Positions 8,150-18,598 of a DNA stretch of 64,000 bases are shown piece after piece. The notes beneath the pieces were generated by a model. The model did not search any database, was not told where the DNA came from, and saw only the letters and a list, made by a program, of their open reading frames with translations. A program made the position numbers and the translations under genes. Where the stretch lies: contig NZ_CP020921.1 in the NCBI RefSeq assembly GCF_003057965.1, positions 546,916 to 610,915 on the forward strand. Direction: 5' to 3'. Positions within the stretch are counted from its first letter, which is position 1. Each line of letters opens with the position of its first letter. The stretch comes from Thermodesulfobium acidiphilum. GTDB lineage: Bacteria > Thermodesulfobiota > Thermodesulfobiia > Thermodesulfobiales > Thermodesulfobiaceae.

Positions 8150-9535
8150 ATGTGTGGAATATTTGGAATTCTTTGCCCATCGAGGAAAGATGTTGCTAAG
8201 CATACATATTTTGCTTTATATTCACTTCAACATAGAGGGCAAGAAAGTTGTGGTATAGCTGCTACTGATGGGACAAGTTTGATGATACAAAGGTCTATGG
8301 GTTTAGTATCTTCTGCATTTTCTGAAAGAGAACTCCAGGAATTATATGGTTATGCTGCTCTTGGTCATGTTAGGTATTCAACAACTGGAAGGCCTAGTAT
8401 AGAAAACGCACAGCCTTTAAAGATGAGATATAAAGGCGGAACCTTTGCTTTAGCGCACAATGGAAATATTGTGAACGTCAAAGAACTCAGAGAGCAAGTT
8501 TATAGCCTTGGTATTTCACCATACACATCTTCTGATACAGAGCTTATGGGCCATTTAATTGCTAGAAACTTCCAGGATGATTTTAAATCAACTCTTGCCA
8601 ACGTGTGTAAGGGATTCATTGGTGCTTATTCTTTAGTTTTTTTAACTGAGGAAGAAATTTATGCAATTAGGGATCCATGGGGTTTTAGACCACTTTGTAT
8701 GGGCTCTTATGAAGATGGTTTTGTGATATCGTCTGAAACTTGTGCATTTGACATTATTGGTGCGAGATTTATTAAGGAAATTTCACCTGGCGAAATGGTT
8801 AGGATTCACAGAAATGGTTATGAAGTGGACCAAATATTAGAACCACAAGGTAATTTCTTGTGTTCTTTTGAATATATATACTTTGCTAGACCTGATTCTG
8901 TAGTTATGGGAAAGCGACTTTATGAGGTTAGAAAGAGATTTGGCGAACTTTTAGCTGAAGAATCGCCAGTAGATGCTGATATAGTTGTCAGTATACCAGA
9001 CTCAGGTACTCCAGCTGCAATTGGCTTTGCCCAAAGGTGCAAAATACCCTTTAACGAGGTATTTATAAAAAATAGATATGTAGGAAGGACTTTTATTCAA
9101 CCTACAAAAGAATTAAGAGAAAGAGGCGTTCGCCTAAAATTAAATCCTATTTCGGAATTGGTTAGAGGAAAAAGAGTTGTGGTTGTAGATGATTCTATTG
9201 TTCGAGGTACGACAAGTAAGGAAATTGTTAAAATGCTTTGGGAGTGCGAGCCAAAAGAAATCCATTTTAGAGTAAGTTCTCCAATGGTTAGCCATCCATG
9301 TTTTTATGGTATTGATACTGCTTCAAGAGGAGAGCTTTTGGCTAGTAAAATGAATGTTGAGCAGATTAGGGAGTTTCTTTGTGTAAATAGCCTGGCATAC
9401 CTTTCAACAAAAAGTACTATTGAGGCTATCGGGATTGAATATCCATGTCTTGCCTGTTTTGGGGCAGATTATCCTACTTATATACCCAGTGAGGAAGTTA
9501 GAGAAAAGTATGTGCTTGAAAAAAACGAAAAGTGA
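8150..9535 (+). CDS. purF: Amidophosphoribosyltransferase
   Basis: First committed step of purine synthesis, forming phosphoribosylamine from PRPP and glutamine. The sequence begins MCGIFGIL with the N-terminal nucleophile Cys2 and no propeptide to remove. RHGQES is seen as QHRGQESCG, and the PRPP loop VVVVDDSIVRGTTS lies around residues 343-356. Cysteines near the C-terminus (YPCLACFGADYP) match the Fe-S-type Bacillus-like class. It opens the purine block F-M-N-H-D-E, two bases after hisA. Confidence 0.95.
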   Translation: MCGIFGILCPSRKDVAKHTYFALYSLQHRGQESCGIAATDGTSLMIQRSMGLVSSAFSERELQELYGYAALGHVRYSTTGRPSIENAQPLKMRYKGGTFALAHNGNIVNVKELREQVYSLGISPYTSSDTELMGHLIARNFQDDFKSTLANVCKGFIGAYSLVFLTEEEIYAIRDPWGFRPLCMGSYEDGFVISSETCAFDIIGARFIKEISPGEMVRIHRNGYEVDQILEPQGNFLCSFEYIYFARPDSVVMGKRLYEVRKRFGELLAEESPVDADIVVSIPDSGTPAAIGFAQRCKIPFNEVFIKNRYVGRTFIQPTKELRERGVRLKLNPISELVRGKRVVVVDDSIVRGTTSKEIVKMLWECEPKEIHFRVSSPMVSHPCFYGIDTASRGELLASKMNVEQIREFLCVNSLAYLSTKSTIEAIGIEYPCLACFGADYPTYIPSEEVREKYVLEKNEK

Positions 9536-9608
9536 TAAATGATAAATACTAATATTTATTACTTTCTTATCATAAATTTATAATTGTTTTATAGAAAGAA
9601 GGTGTGTT

Positions 9609-10625
9609 ATGCAAGAAGAAGAACTAACATATAAAAAATCTGGAGTGAATATCGAGAGTGCAAATAAGTTTGTAAATGAGATCAAAAAGATAACTAATAA
9701 AGCTTTTGGATCTTTTTCTGAGAGTTTGGGAGATGGTTTTGCCGGTTTTTATCCTCTTGATAATTTTGGTTCTGATTTTATCTTGCTATCTTCTTGTGAT
9801 GGAGTTGGGACAAAAGTTTTAGTTGCAAAAAAGGCAAATATCTGGAGTGGAATAGGTCAAGACTTAGTAGCTATGAACGTTAACGATATATTGGTGCACG
9901 GTGGAAAGCCTTTATTTTTTTTAGATTATATTGCATGTTCTAAATTAGATACAAAAATCGCATTAGAAATTGTTTCCTCCATAATCGAAGCCCTAAAACC
10001 TACAGGTGGAGTTTTATTAGGGGGAGAGACTGCTGAAATGCCAGATCTTTATAAAAAAGGCGACTGGGATCTCTCAGGTTTTGTAGTAGGCGCTGTTAAG
10101 AGGTCTTCTCTTTTGCCAAGGAATATTAAATCAGGAAATATTTTAATTGGATTAGCTTCAAATGGAGTTCACAGCAACGGTTTTTCTCTAATAAGAAGAA
10201 TTATTAAAGATTATAAAATTAATATACTTAAAAGTGTAACTCCAGAAGGTATCAGTTTGGCTAAAGAACTTTTGAAACCTACTAAAGTCTATTATTCAGA
10301 TATATATCCTTTTATTGAAAAAGGTATGATTAATGGTCTTGCACACATTACAGGAGGTGGTATAGAAGGAAATTTAATTAGGATTTTACCAAAAAACGTT
10401 AAGGCAGTGATAAAAAAGGATTTTGACATACCATGGATTTTTAAATGGATTTCAGATCACGGTGTGAGCGAAGAAGAAATGTATAGGGTATTTAACATGG
10501 GTATTGGGATGATATTAGTTGTCAACCCTTCGAACGTAGATGAAATTTTAAGATATTTAGGTTCAAATGCTAAAGTAATAGGCAAAATTGTTTCCTCTGA
10601 TGAGAGGAGAGTTGAATTTGAATAA
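9609..10625 (+). CDS. purM: Phosphoribosylformylglycinamidine cyclo-ligase (AIR synthetase)
   Basis: ATP-dependent ring closure giving aminoimidazole ribonucleotide. It starts YKKSGVNIESANKFV and contains SCDGVGTKV (about residues 61-69), MNVNDILVHG, LGGETAEMPDLY, GLASNGVHSNGFSL and ITGGGIEGNL, all diagnostic of PurM. The 338-residue length is normal. AAGGTG precedes the ATG. The 73-base gap after purF holds only a weak all-A/T inverted repeat. Confidence 0.95.
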   Translation: MQEEELTYKKSGVNIESANKFVNEIKKITNKAFGSFSESLGDGFAGFYPLDNFGSDFILLSSCDGVGTKVLVAKKANIWSGIGQDLVAMNVNDILVHGGKPLFFLDYIACSKLDTKIALEIVSSIIEALKPTGGVLLGGETAEMPDLYKKGDWDLSGFVVGAVKRSSLLPRNIKSGNILIGLASNGVHSNGFSLIRRIIKDYKINILKSVTPEGISLAKELLKPTKVYYSDIYPFIEKGMINGLAHITGGGIEGNLIRILPKNVKAVIKKDFDIPWIFKWISDHGVSEEEMYRVFNMGIGMILVVNPSNVDEILRYLGSNAKVIGKIVSSDERRVEFE

Positions 10626-11220
10626 ACTAAAAGTTGGAGTTTTAGCTTCTGGTAGAGGATCAAATTTTAAAGCTATTGTACAAAAGGTAGATAGTGCTGA
10701 AGTAAAGGTGTTAATAGTTGATAATCCAGATGCAAAAGCTATAGAAATAGCTAAAGAATTTGACGTTCCGTATGAAGTTGTGGATAGAAAAAAATTTATC
10801 AGTAAATTAAGTTTTGAAAAAGAAATAATTAATATTTTGGAATCATATAAGGTAGAACTAATAGCTTTAGCTGGTTTTATGAGAATTCTGAGTTCTGATT
10901 TCGTAGAACGCTTTAAATGGAAAATAATGAATATACACCCCTCTCTTCTACCCTCTTTCCCTGGGCTTAACGCACAAAAACAGGCTCTTGATTATGGTGT
11001 AAGAGTTAGCGGTTGCACTGTTCATTTTGTTGATGCTGGGACTGATACCGGTCCAATAATCTTACAAGCTGTTGTTCCTGTACTTGATGATGACAACCCG
11101 GAGACTTTAGCCTCAAGAATTTTAAATGAAGAACACAAAATATATCCATTTGCTATCACACTCTTTGCTCAGAATAGATTGGTAATTGACGGAAGAAAGG
11201 TAAAAATTAAAAATATATAA
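10618..11220 (+). CDS. purN: Phosphoribosylglycinamide formyltransferase
   Basis: Uses 10-formyl-THF to formylate GAR. It starts KLKVGVLASGRGSNF (phosphate loop). The catalytic Asn-x-His of the family is in MNIHPSLLPSFPG, and the Asp is in HFVDAGTDTGPII. TTG at 10618 is chosen because AGGAG at 10605-10609 sits eight bases before it. Longer in-frame starts would place extra residues before the first beta strand. The start overlaps the purM stop by 8 bases. Confidence 0.94.
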   Translation: MNKLKVGVLASGRGSNFKAIVQKVDSAEVKVLIVDNPDAKAIEIAKEFDVPYEVVDRKKFISKLSFEKEIINILESYKVELIALAGFMRILSSDFVERFKWKIMNIHPSLLPSFPGLNAQKQALDYGVRVSGCTVHFVDAGTDTGPIILQAVVPVLDDDNPETLASRILNEEHKIYPFAITLFAQNRLVIDGRKVKIKNI

Positions 11221-11250
11221 TATGTACAATGAATTTTAAGGAGGTCTAAT

Positions 11251-12747
11251 ATGCAAAGAGCTTTAATAAGTGTTTATAATAAGAATGGTATTGAAGAATT
11301 TGCAAAAGAAATAAATAAATTAGGCTATGGTTTACTCTCAACAGGTGGAACTGCAAAGTATCTAAAGTCTTTTGATTTTCCTGTAATTGAAGTTTCTGAA
11401 TATACTCACTTTCCTGAGATTTTGGGTGGAAGGGTAAAAACTCTTCATCCAATAATTTTCGGTGGTATTCTGGCCCAAAGAGATAACCCAAATCATATAC
11501 AACAGATAAAGAATTTAGATACTATAGATATCGTAGTGGTAAATCTTTATCCGTTTCTTGAAACTTTGAATAGGGGTGCTCCAATTGAGGAAATAATTGA
11601 GATGATTGATATTGGAGGAGTAGCTCTTATTAGGGCTGCTGCCAAAAATTATAAAGACGTACTTGTTTTGGTGGATCCAGACGATTATAAAAAGACCATT
11701 GAACTTTTGAGAAACAATACAATGACACTTGAGTATAGAAAATATCTTGCTGCTAAAGCCTTTCAACACACTGCCTCCTATGATTCTCATATAGCAGCGT
11801 ATCTTTCAGAAGATCTATTCCAGGAACAATTTACCCTTACAGGCAAGAGAGTTCAAAGCCTTAGATACGGGGAAAACCCTCATCAGAAAGCTTTTCTTTA
11901 TAAAACTGAAGATGGATATCCACTTGATGCTGAGTTTTTAAGCGGAAAGGAACTTTCTTTTAATAATATTGTAGATATAGATGCGGCCTTACGCTTTCTT
12001 TATGATTTTATAGATGAGAAAGCAGTTGTAATAATAAAGCATAATCAAGCGTGTGGTTTTGCAGTTGCTGATGATCTCTTGACTGCCTATATTAAGGCTT
12101 ATGAAGGTGATAAAGAGTCGGCTTTCGGTGGTATAGTGGCTATAAATGGTGTAGTTGATGAAGTTTTGGCTAGAGAAATTTATAAAAACTTTTACGAAGT
12201 AGTATATGCTATTGATTTTACCGAAAAGGCTCTTGAAATTTTGCAGGAAAAAAGAAATTTAAGAATTTTGAGAGGTTCAACCAAAAGAACTAATTGGAAT
12301 TATAACATAAAACAAGTTGGGGCTGGTTTTTTGCTTCAAACTGAAGACTTTTTAAAAATAGATAACCTAGAAGTAGTTACTAAGGTAAAGCCAGATGAAA
12401 AGACAATGAAAGATTTAATCTTTGCCTGGAAATTATGTAGAAACTTTAAGTCGAATGCAATTGTTTTTGCAAAAGATGGCCAATTAGTAGGTGCTGGCGC
12501 TGGCCAGTCAAGTAGAGTAATGTCTGTAAGAATTGCTGGAATGAGAGCGCAGGAAAGATCTATTGGAGCCAGTCTTGCTTCTGATGGATTTTTCCCATTT
12601 AAAGATTCAATAACTCTTGCAGGAGAATATGGTATCAAGGCAATTATTCAACCTGGTGGTTCTAGGAGAGATGAAGAAGTGATTGAAGAGGCCGATAGGC
12701 TTGGGATACCTATGGTATTTACTCACAGAAGACATTTTTATCATTAA
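11251..12747 (+). CDS. purH: Bifunctional AICAR transformylase / IMP cyclohydrolase
   Basis: Last two steps of IMP synthesis. The N-terminal MGS-like domain (RALISVYNKNGIEEFA, LLSTGGTAKYL, GGRVKTLHPIIFGGIL) is the cyclohydrolase. The C-terminal part with QSLRYGENPHQKA and GQSSR is the transformylase. In the active-site stretch usually written KH-x-NPCG, this protein has IIKHNQACGFA: Lys and His are kept, but Asn-Pro is replaced by Gln-Ala. The total of 498 residues is within the normal range. Strong AAGGAGG precedes the ATG. Confidence 0.94.
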   Translation: MQRALISVYNKNGIEEFAKEINKLGYGLLSTGGTAKYLKSFDFPVIEVSEYTHFPEILGGRVKTLHPIIFGGILAQRDNPNHIQQIKNLDTIDIVVVNLYPFLETLNRGAPIEEIIEMIDIGGVALIRAAAKNYKDVLVLVDPDDYKKTIELLRNNTMTLEYRKYLAAKAFQHTASYDSHIAAYLSEDLFQEQFTLTGKRVQSLRYGENPHQKAFLYKTEDGYPLDAEFLSGKELSFNNIVDIDAALRFLYDFIDEKAVVIIKHNQACGFAVADDLLTAYIKAYEGDKESAFGGIVAINGVVDEVLAREIYKNFYEVVYAIDFTEKALEILQEKRNLRILRGSTKRTNWNYNIKQVGAGFLLQTEDFLKIDNLEVVTKVKPDEKTMKDLIFAWKLCRNFKSNAIVFAKDGQLVGAGAGQSSRVMSVRIAGMRAQERSIGASLASDGFFPFKDSITLAGEYGIKAIIQPGGSRRDEEVIEEADRLGIPMVFTHRRHFYH

Positions 12748-12817
12748 AATATGACATTTAGGTAAAAAACCAAGAGGTCTTTAAAGGAATTAATATATTT
12801 TTAGTTGGGAGGTATAT

Positions 12818-14050
12818 GTGGGTTCGATTTTAGTTATTGGTAGTGGAGCAAGAGAACACGCGATTGCCTGGCGTCTTAAAAAGGAAGGAAAGGATGTTTT
12901 CCTTTCTCCAGGAAATGGTGGTACGTCTTTAAACTGGATAAATAAGATTCTCTCAAAAGATGAGATAGAGTCTTTTTGTAAGGTTGCAGGAGTAGACCTT
13001 ATAGTTGTAGGCCCTGAAAAACCGCTTACCGAAGGAATTGCTGATTTTTTGAGATCAAAAGGCTTCTGGGTTTTTGGGCCAGGTAGGGAAGGTGCAAAGC
13101 TGGAAGGAAGTAAGGTTTTTGCAAAATCTTTTATGAAGAGAAACAACCTTCCAACTGCTGACTTTGTTATATATGAAGACGAAGGTTCCTTAATAAAGCA
13201 CTTTGATAATTGTAAGTATCCTGTTGTTATAAAAGCTGATGGGCTTGCAGCTGGAAAGGGAGTAATAGTAGCTCATGAGAAAGAAGAGGCTCTTGAGGCA
13301 ATAGGTTTTCTAAAAAATAACTTTCCTGAGGCCTCCAAATACATAATTGTAGAAGAGTGTTTGGTAGGGAAGGAACTATCTCTTTTTGTGTTAATTAATG
13401 ATAAAGGCCATGTAGTTTTGGATAATGCAAGAGATTATAAAAGGTTAAACGATTTTGATGAGGGTCCTAATACAGGGGGTATGGGTTCATATTCGCCTGT
13501 TGACGATCTACCTGAATTTCAAATTAACAAAATTCAAAATAATATTGTTGAACCTACAATCAGAGCTTTGAGAAAGGAAAATATCTCTTACCAAGGGGTT
13601 TTATATTTTGGAATAATGTTGACAAAAGAAGGGCCGTCGATTTTAGAATTCAATTGCAGGTTTGGCGATCCTGAAGCACAGGTACTTGTTCCAAGAATTC
13701 TTAATTTTTCAGAACTTTTGTATGTCGTAGCAAAAAACGAAAAAATACCTGAACCAAAAATTTCAAGTAAAAAAGCCCTGTCAGTGGTTCTGACTGCAAA
13801 GGGATATCCAAATAATCCTGAGACAGGAAAGAGAATAAATATTGATGAAAGAATTTTTGAGGATGAGGACGTTGTAATCTTTTATGCAGGGGTAGTAAGA
13901 GACAAAAATAATCTTTTTACTTCTTCTGGTAGAGTTTTGAACGTAGTAGGTATGGGAGATACCTTTGAAGAAGCAAGAAATAAGGCTTACAGTTCGATTA
14001 AGTATATAAATTTCGAAGGTATGCATTTTAGGAGGGACATAGGTTTATGA
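12818..14050 (+). CDS. purD: Phosphoribosylamine-glycine ligase
   Basis: ATP-grasp enzyme making GAR. It starts SILVIGSGAREHAIAW and contains VGPEKPLTEGIADFL, KSFMKRNNLPTA, KADGLAAGKGVIVA (ATP-grasp), GPNTGGMGSYSP and EFNCRFGDPEAQV, the family signature. A GTG start at 12818 follows GGGAGG. It overlaps purE by four bases (ATGA). The 410 residues are slightly short of the usual 420-430 without any domain missing. Confidence 0.95.
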   Translation: MGSILVIGSGAREHAIAWRLKKEGKDVFLSPGNGGTSLNWINKILSKDEIESFCKVAGVDLIVVGPEKPLTEGIADFLRSKGFWVFGPGREGAKLEGSKVFAKSFMKRNNLPTADFVIYEDEGSLIKHFDNCKYPVVIKADGLAAGKGVIVAHEKEEALEAIGFLKNNFPEASKYIIVEECLVGKELSLFVLINDKGHVVLDNARDYKRLNDFDEGPNTGGMGSYSPVDDLPEFQINKIQNNIVEPTIRALRKENISYQGVLYFGIMLTKEGPSILEFNCRFGDPEAQVLVPRILNFSELLYVVAKNEKIPEPKISSKKALSVVLTAKGYPNNPETGKRINIDERIFEDEDVVIFYAGVVRDKNNLFTSSGRVLNVVGMGDTFEEARNKAYSSIKYINFEGMHFRRDIGL

Positions 14051-14538
14051 TTTCTTTGGTAATTGGAAGTTACAATGATTATGAAGCAATTATTCCTGCA
14101 ATCAAGGAACTTAAAAAGTTTAACCTTAAGTTTGAACTTGTTGTTAGTTCTGCTCATAGAAACACAGAAGAAACTATAGAGTGGGCAAAAAAAGCAGAAA
14201 GTAGAGGTACAGAAGTAATTATTGCTTTTGCTGGCCTTGCTGCTCACCTCCCTGGTGTATTAGCTGCTGTAACTACTCTACCTGTTATAGGAGTTCCTTT
14301 AACGAATTCTCCTGTTTCGGGTATGGATTCAATGTTTTCTATTGTTCAGATGCCTTCGGGAGTACCTGTTGCAACAGTTGGACTTGGAAATGTAAAAAAC
14401 GCAATTTATCTTGCCATGAGAATTTTGTCAATTAAATATCCTGATATCAAGAGCAAGCTTTTAAAGGCTTCTGAAGATATGAAGAAAAATATCCGTGAAC
14501 AAAATAAAGTTCTTCAAGAAAAGTTAAAGGATCTGTAA
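14047..14538 (+). CDS. purE: N5-carboxyaminoimidazole ribonucleotide mutase, class I PurE
   Basis: Moves the carboxylate of N5-CAIR to C4. SAHRNTEETIEW and AFAGLAAHLPGVLAA are the class I signatures, including the catalytic His in AAHLPG. The nucleotide loop normally written GSxSD reads GSYNDYEAI here, an Asn in place of Ser next to the conserved Asp. Class I PurE normally needs PurK to make its substrate, and no purK is seen in the window. It is translationally coupled to purD. Confidence 0.9.
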   Translation: MISLVIGSYNDYEAIIPAIKELKKFNLKFELVVSSAHRNTEETIEWAKKAESRGTEVIIAFAGLAAHLPGVLAAVTTLPVIGVPLTNSPVSGMDSMFSIVQMPSGVPVATVGLGNVKNAIYLAMRILSIKYPDIKSKLLKASEDMKKNIREQNKVLQEKLKDL

Positions 14539-15342
14539 TTGCTTTTTTTAATAATGTTTTTTGATTTTTCGATTCACCTTTCGGAGGCTACAGCTTCTGC
14601 GCTACGTTTAGCGGGTTTAAGAACAGGTAAGATTACTACTTCTTTATCCTTCTATAATATAATCGCTCTGGTTTCAAGGATGTCAAATATGTTTCAAGCT
14701 CCTCTTTTAGGCGTACTTGTTGATTCGGCGGTATTGACAGGTAAGATTGATACATTGGGAAATAATTTTAGAGCTGTTATCTTTTGCGGCGCACTTGGAG
14801 ATATTCTGGCAATAATATTACTACCATATTCTGTTGCTTTTTTCTCAAGAATAATTTTATGGTTTGAGGAAACCGGATCAGTTCCAATGGCCCTTTTTAA
14901 GCTTTTAAGCTTTAAAAATATTAAACTTGTTTCAAGGGATTTTGCTAATGTAAAGTTCATAAAGAGGTTTGAAGATTTTGATTTTAAAGGAATTCCAAAA
15001 AAGTTTATTTTTTTTAATATTGTGGTTGTTGCCGTATATACAGTTGGAGTGATGTCATCACTGTTTGCTGGAGCACACCTTGCTGCTTATAGAGTGACAG
15101 CTACTCAACTTTCTGGAATTGTAAATGGTCTTGCTACTATATTAATGGCTTTTGTTGTCGATCCTACTGCAGCACTAATTACTGATGACGCTTTGCACAA
15201 AAGAAGGACTTACAATAACGTTGAGTCTATGGTATATCTACTCCTCTTTACAAGAATTTTAGGATCTCTAATTTTATCTCAAATCATTTTTTTGCCTGCT
15301 ACCTGGTATATAATGAGTGTAACTTTATTTTTACACAGATAA
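14539..15342 (+). CDS. amj: Lipid II flippase, Amj family
   Basis: Polytopic membrane protein of the Amj (former DUF2837) family, which in Bacillus subtilis can replace MurJ in flipping lipid II. It carries the family opening with LAGLRTGKI, then FYNIIALVSRMSNMFQAPLLG, and later AYRVTATQLSGIVNGLAT and DPTAALITDDALHKR. About six hydrophobic segments are visible. It starts at TTG immediately after the purE stop, with AAAGGAT upstream, so it is read from the purine transcript. No murJ occurs in the window. Assignment is by motif recognition. Confidence 0.82.
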   Translation: MLFLIMFFDFSIHLSEATASALRLAGLRTGKITTSLSFYNIIALVSRMSNMFQAPLLGVLVDSAVLTGKIDTLGNNFRAVIFCGALGDILAIILLPYSVAFFSRIILWFEETGSVPMALFKLLSFKNIKLVSRDFANVKFIKRFEDFDFKGIPKKFIFFNIVVVAVYTVGVMSSLFAGAHLAAYRVTATQLSGIVNGLATILMAFVVDPTAALITDDALHKRRTYNNVESMVYLLLFTRILGSLILSQIIFLPATWYIMSVTLFLHR

Positions 15343-15382
15343 TATCTTTAAGTTTTTAAATAAACTTTTAAGGAGGATTGTT

Positions 15383-15682
15383 TTGATTGACAAAGAGACA
15401 ATACTACATGTTGCCAATCTTGCAAGATTAGAATTAAAGGATAGTGAAGTTGAGAGCCTAAAAGAAGATCTTGGTAAAATCTTGAATTATTTTATTACTT
15501 TAAACGACGTGAATACTGATGATGTAGAACCTACCTTTCATCCTTTTCCAATAAATAATGTTTTTAGGGAAGATATTGTAAAGAAGTCTTTTCCTGTTGA
15601 GGAAATATTATCAAATGCTCCTGATAGGACTTTAACTTACTTTTTGGTGCCCAGGATCGTGGAGGAGAAAAATGGAAATTAA
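15383..15682 (+). CDS. gatC: Asp/Glu-tRNA amidotransferase subunit C
   Basis: Small stabilising subunit of GatCAB, which amidates Glu-tRNA(Gln) and/or Asp-tRNA(Asn). It opens IDKETILHVANLARLEL and includes LNYFITLNDVNTDDVEPTFHP, typical of GatC. The 99-residue length is normal. A TTG start follows AAGGAGG. It overlaps gatA by 11 bases. Confidence 0.93.
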   Translation: MIDKETILHVANLARLELKDSEVESLKEDLGKILNYFITLNDVNTDDVEPTFHPFPINNVFREDIVKKSFPVEEILSNAPDRTLTYFLVPRIVEEKNGN

Positions 15683-17117
15683 TGAACTCACAATTAACTC
15701 TCTCAAGAGTGAATATAAGAAAGGAAACCTTTCTCCAAAAGAGCTATTAGACTTTGTTTTTAAGAGGATAAAATTATATGATCCAAAAATAAATTCTTTT
15801 ATTACGCTTACCGAAGAATATGCCTATAAAGTAGCAGAATCTCTTAGATTTGACGAAATGGATTCCAAACCTCTTTGGGGGATTCCTGTGGCTATTAAGG
15901 ATAACATGTGTTTTAGAGGTTTTAAAACCACGTGTAGCTCTAAAATACTTGAAAATTTTATACCAATATATACTTCTACTGCAGTTCAAAGACTAATTGA
16001 TGCAGGAGCAATTATAGTAGGAAAAACTAACCTTGATGAATTTGCAATGGGATCTTCTACTGAAAATTCTGCATTTTTCACCACTTCAAATCCGTGGGAT
16101 TTGGAAAGAGTTCCTGGTGGAAGTTCTGGGGGATCTGCTTCTGCTGTGGCAGCAAGATTTGTTCCTGTTGCAACTGGTTCAGATACAGGTGGTTCTATAA
16201 GACAGCCTGCCTCTTTTTGTGGCGTGGTAGGATTTAAGCCAACCTATGGAACTGTTTCAAGATACGGCCTGGTTGCTTTTGCCTCTTCTTTGGATCAGAT
16301 AGGTCCTTTCGGAATAAAGGTTAAGGATGTAGAACTTGCTTTTCGAGTTATGAGCGGGAAAGACGATATGGACTCTACTTCACACCCTTACAAATTTATT
16401 CCAGTGGATAAAAGTATAAAGGAATATAAAGTGGGCGTTATAAAAGAACTTTATGAAGCAGAAGGATTTGATGCTGAAGTCTTAAATTCTTTAAGCAATG
16501 TTATAAAACTTCTTAAATCTGAGAATATATATGTTGATGTGTGTTCTTTGCCTCACTTAAAATATTCTTTACCTGTTTATTATCTGGTAGCCACTTCTGA
16601 AGCAAGTTCAAATCTTGCTAGATTTGATGGCGTAAGATATGGACTAAGGGTTAAAGGCAAGGATATAAATGAAACCTTTTCAAAAACGAGAGGACAAGGA
16701 TTTGGAAGCGAAGTAAAGAGAAGAATTATGTTGGGCACTTATGCTCTCTCGAGCGGTTATTATGATGCCTATTATTTAAAGGCTTCAAAGGTAAGAACGC
16801 TTATTGTAAATGACTTTGAGAAAGCTTTTAGAGAATATGACTTTTTAATATGCCCAACTTCACCAACTACAGCCTTTAAAAAGGGTGATAAGACAAGCGA
16901 TCCCCTTTCTATGTACTTATCTGACATTGCTACTATTCCTGTGAATCTTGCTGGTCTTCCTGGTATTTCTATTCCATCTGGATGTGATAATAAAGGGTTA
17001 CCAATTGGATTGCAGATTATTGGGAAGCCTTTTAATGATAATGAATTATTAAACTTCGCAGATCAGCTGGAATCAATTATAAATTTTGAAACCAAGCCTC
17101 AATTAGGAGGTATATAA
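15672..17117 (+). CDS. gatA: Asp/Glu-tRNA amidotransferase subunit A
   Basis: Amidase-signature glutaminase that produces ammonia for GatB. The Ser-cisSer-Lys triad is readable: Lys76 in VAIKDN, Ser151 in PGGSSGGS and the nucleophile Ser175 in DTGGSIRQP. The 481-residue length is normal. GGAGG is just upstream of the ATG. It lies between gatC (overlap) and gatB (four-base gap), giving the standard CAB order. Presence of GatCAB implies that Gln-tRNA and/or Asn-tRNA are made indirectly. Confidence 0.96.
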   Translation: MEINELTINSLKSEYKKGNLSPKELLDFVFKRIKLYDPKINSFITLTEEYAYKVAESLRFDEMDSKPLWGIPVAIKDNMCFRGFKTTCSSKILENFIPIYTSTAVQRLIDAGAIIVGKTNLDEFAMGSSTENSAFFTTSNPWDLERVPGGSSGGSASAVAARFVPVATGSDTGGSIRQPASFCGVVGFKPTYGTVSRYGLVAFASSLDQIGPFGIKVKDVELAFRVMSGKDDMDSTSHPYKFIPVDKSIKEYKVGVIKELYEAEGFDAEVLNSLSNVIKLLKSENIYVDVCSLPHLKYSLPVYYLVATSEASSNLARFDGVRYGLRVKGKDINETFSKTRGQGFGSEVKRRIMLGTYALSSGYYDAYYLKASKVRTLIVNDFEKAFREYDFLICPTSPTTAFKKGDKTSDPLSMYLSDIATIPVNLAGLPGISIPSGCDNKGLPIGLQIIGKPFNDNELLNFADQLESIINFETKPQLGGI

Positions 17118-17121
17118 GTTT

Positions 17122-18573
17122 ATGAGCAATAATGTAGTAATTGGTTTGGAAATTCATGCCCAACTAAAAACTGAAACAAAAATGTTTTGTGGATGCAGAA
17201 CCTCTTTTGGCGATGATCCTAATACAAATGTTTGCCCTGTATGTATGGCTTTACCAGGGTCTTTGCCAGTTCCCAACAAAAAAGCAATTGCCTTTACGAT
17301 AATGAGCGGTTTAGCTCTCAATTGTACAATTTCGAGATATTCAAAATTTGATAGAAAGCAGTACTTTTATCCTGATATGCCTAAGAATTATCAAATTTCT
17401 CAATATGATCTTCCTTTTTGTAGAAATGGATATCTTGAATTTCTTTGTGACGATGAGTTAAAAAGGGTAAGGATTCATAGAATTCACTTAGAGGAAGATA
17501 CTGGCAAACTTGTTCATGCAGGAGATATTATGGAATCGGAACAGAGTATGGTGGACTATAATAGAGCAGGTACTCCATTGATGGAAATTGTTACTGAACC
17601 TGATATATCTTCTCCTAAAGAAGCCAGACTTTTTATGTCGGAGCTTAGGAATATTTTAAGATATCTTGGCGTTTCCGACGGGAATATGGAAGAAGGGTCA
17701 ATGCGTTGTGATGCAAATATTTCACTAAAAAATCCTGATGGTACTTTTGGGACAAAAGTTGAAATTAAAAATATGAACTCTTTGAGATCTCTTGAAAGAG
17801 CACTGGAATTCGAAATCATTAGACAATCAGAAATTTTGAATTCGGGTGGAACTATAATTCAAGAAACAAGACATTTTGATGAACGTGATGGAACAACTCA
17901 TTCTTTGAGAACTAAAGAAGAAGCTCACGATTATAGATATTTTCCAGATCCTGACCTGCTTCCTGTTGTTATTTCTGATGAAGAAATACGAAGTATATCT
18001 AGCAATATACCTGAACTTCCATTAAAAAAATATTTTAGATTTATTGATGAATTTGGTATTAATAAAAGTGATGCTGCTGTTTTAGTTTCTGATTTAAAGT
18101 TGGCTAACTTTTTCGACGATTGCGTGAAATGTAATTGTTCACCTAGAGAAGCTGTGAAATGGATTTTAGGAGATTTGACTTATTTTTGGAACGAAAAAAA
18201 ATTGCAACCTGATAGTAAAGTTTTTGAACCTTCATATTTGAAAGAAATTTTAGACTTCATTGATTCAAAGACGATAAGTATCAGACAAGCGAAGGAAGTA
18301 GTTGAAAAAGTTTTTGATATGAAAGAATCTCCAAAGAATATTATCGAAAAACTTGGCATTAAACAAATTTCAGATGAGGATTTTTTAATTAATGCTGCTA
18401 AAAAGGTTATAGAAAATAATCCAAAAGCTGTTCAAGACTTTTTTAAAGGAAAAAAGAATGCAATAGGATTTCTAGTTGGTCAACTTATGAGAGAGACTAA
18501 AGGTAAGGCTTCTCCAGAGATATCTAATAAGATAATTTATGATCTGTTAGAAAAACTGAGGGTTAAAGAATAG
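17122..18573 (+). CDS. gatB: Asp/Glu-tRNA amidotransferase subunit B
   Basis: Kinase/amidase subunit of GatCAB. It begins [14 protein letters not shown] and contains [60 protein letters not shown] and MRCDANISL, all family signatures. The C-terminal helical YqeY-like tail follows. Zinc-type cysteines CGC and CPVC are near the N-terminus. The 483-residue length is normal. Confidence 0.96.
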   Translation: MSNNVVIGLEIHAQLKTETKMFCGCRTSFGDDPNTNVCPVCMALPGSLPVPNKKAIAFTIMSGLALNCTISRYSKFDRKQYFYPDMPKNYQISQYDLPFCRNGYLEFLCDDELKRVRIHRIHLEEDTGKLVHAGDIMESEQSMVDYNRAGTPLMEIVTEPDISSPKEARLFMSELRNILRYLGVSDGNMEEGSMRCDANISLKNPDGTFGTKVEIKNMNSLRSLERALEFEIIRQSEILNSGGTIIQETRHFDERDGTTHSLRTKEEAHDYRYFPDPDLLPVVISDEEIRSISSNIPELPLKKYFRFIDEFGINKSDAAVLVSDLKLANFFDDCVKCNCSPREAVKWILGDLTYFWNEKKLQPDSKVFEPSYLKEILDFIDSKTISIRQAKEVVEKVFDMKESPKNIIEKLGIKQISDEDFLINAAKKVIENNPKAVQDFFKGKKNAIGFLVGQLMRETKGKASPEISNKIIYDLLEKLRVKE

Positions 18574-18598
18574 CGTTTTAAAAAAGGAGGGATGGAAG

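Noticed and set aside
9536-9608. Inverted repeat ATAAATA/TATTTAT between purF and purM
   Set aside because: All A/T, expected by chance in such DNA; no T-tract.
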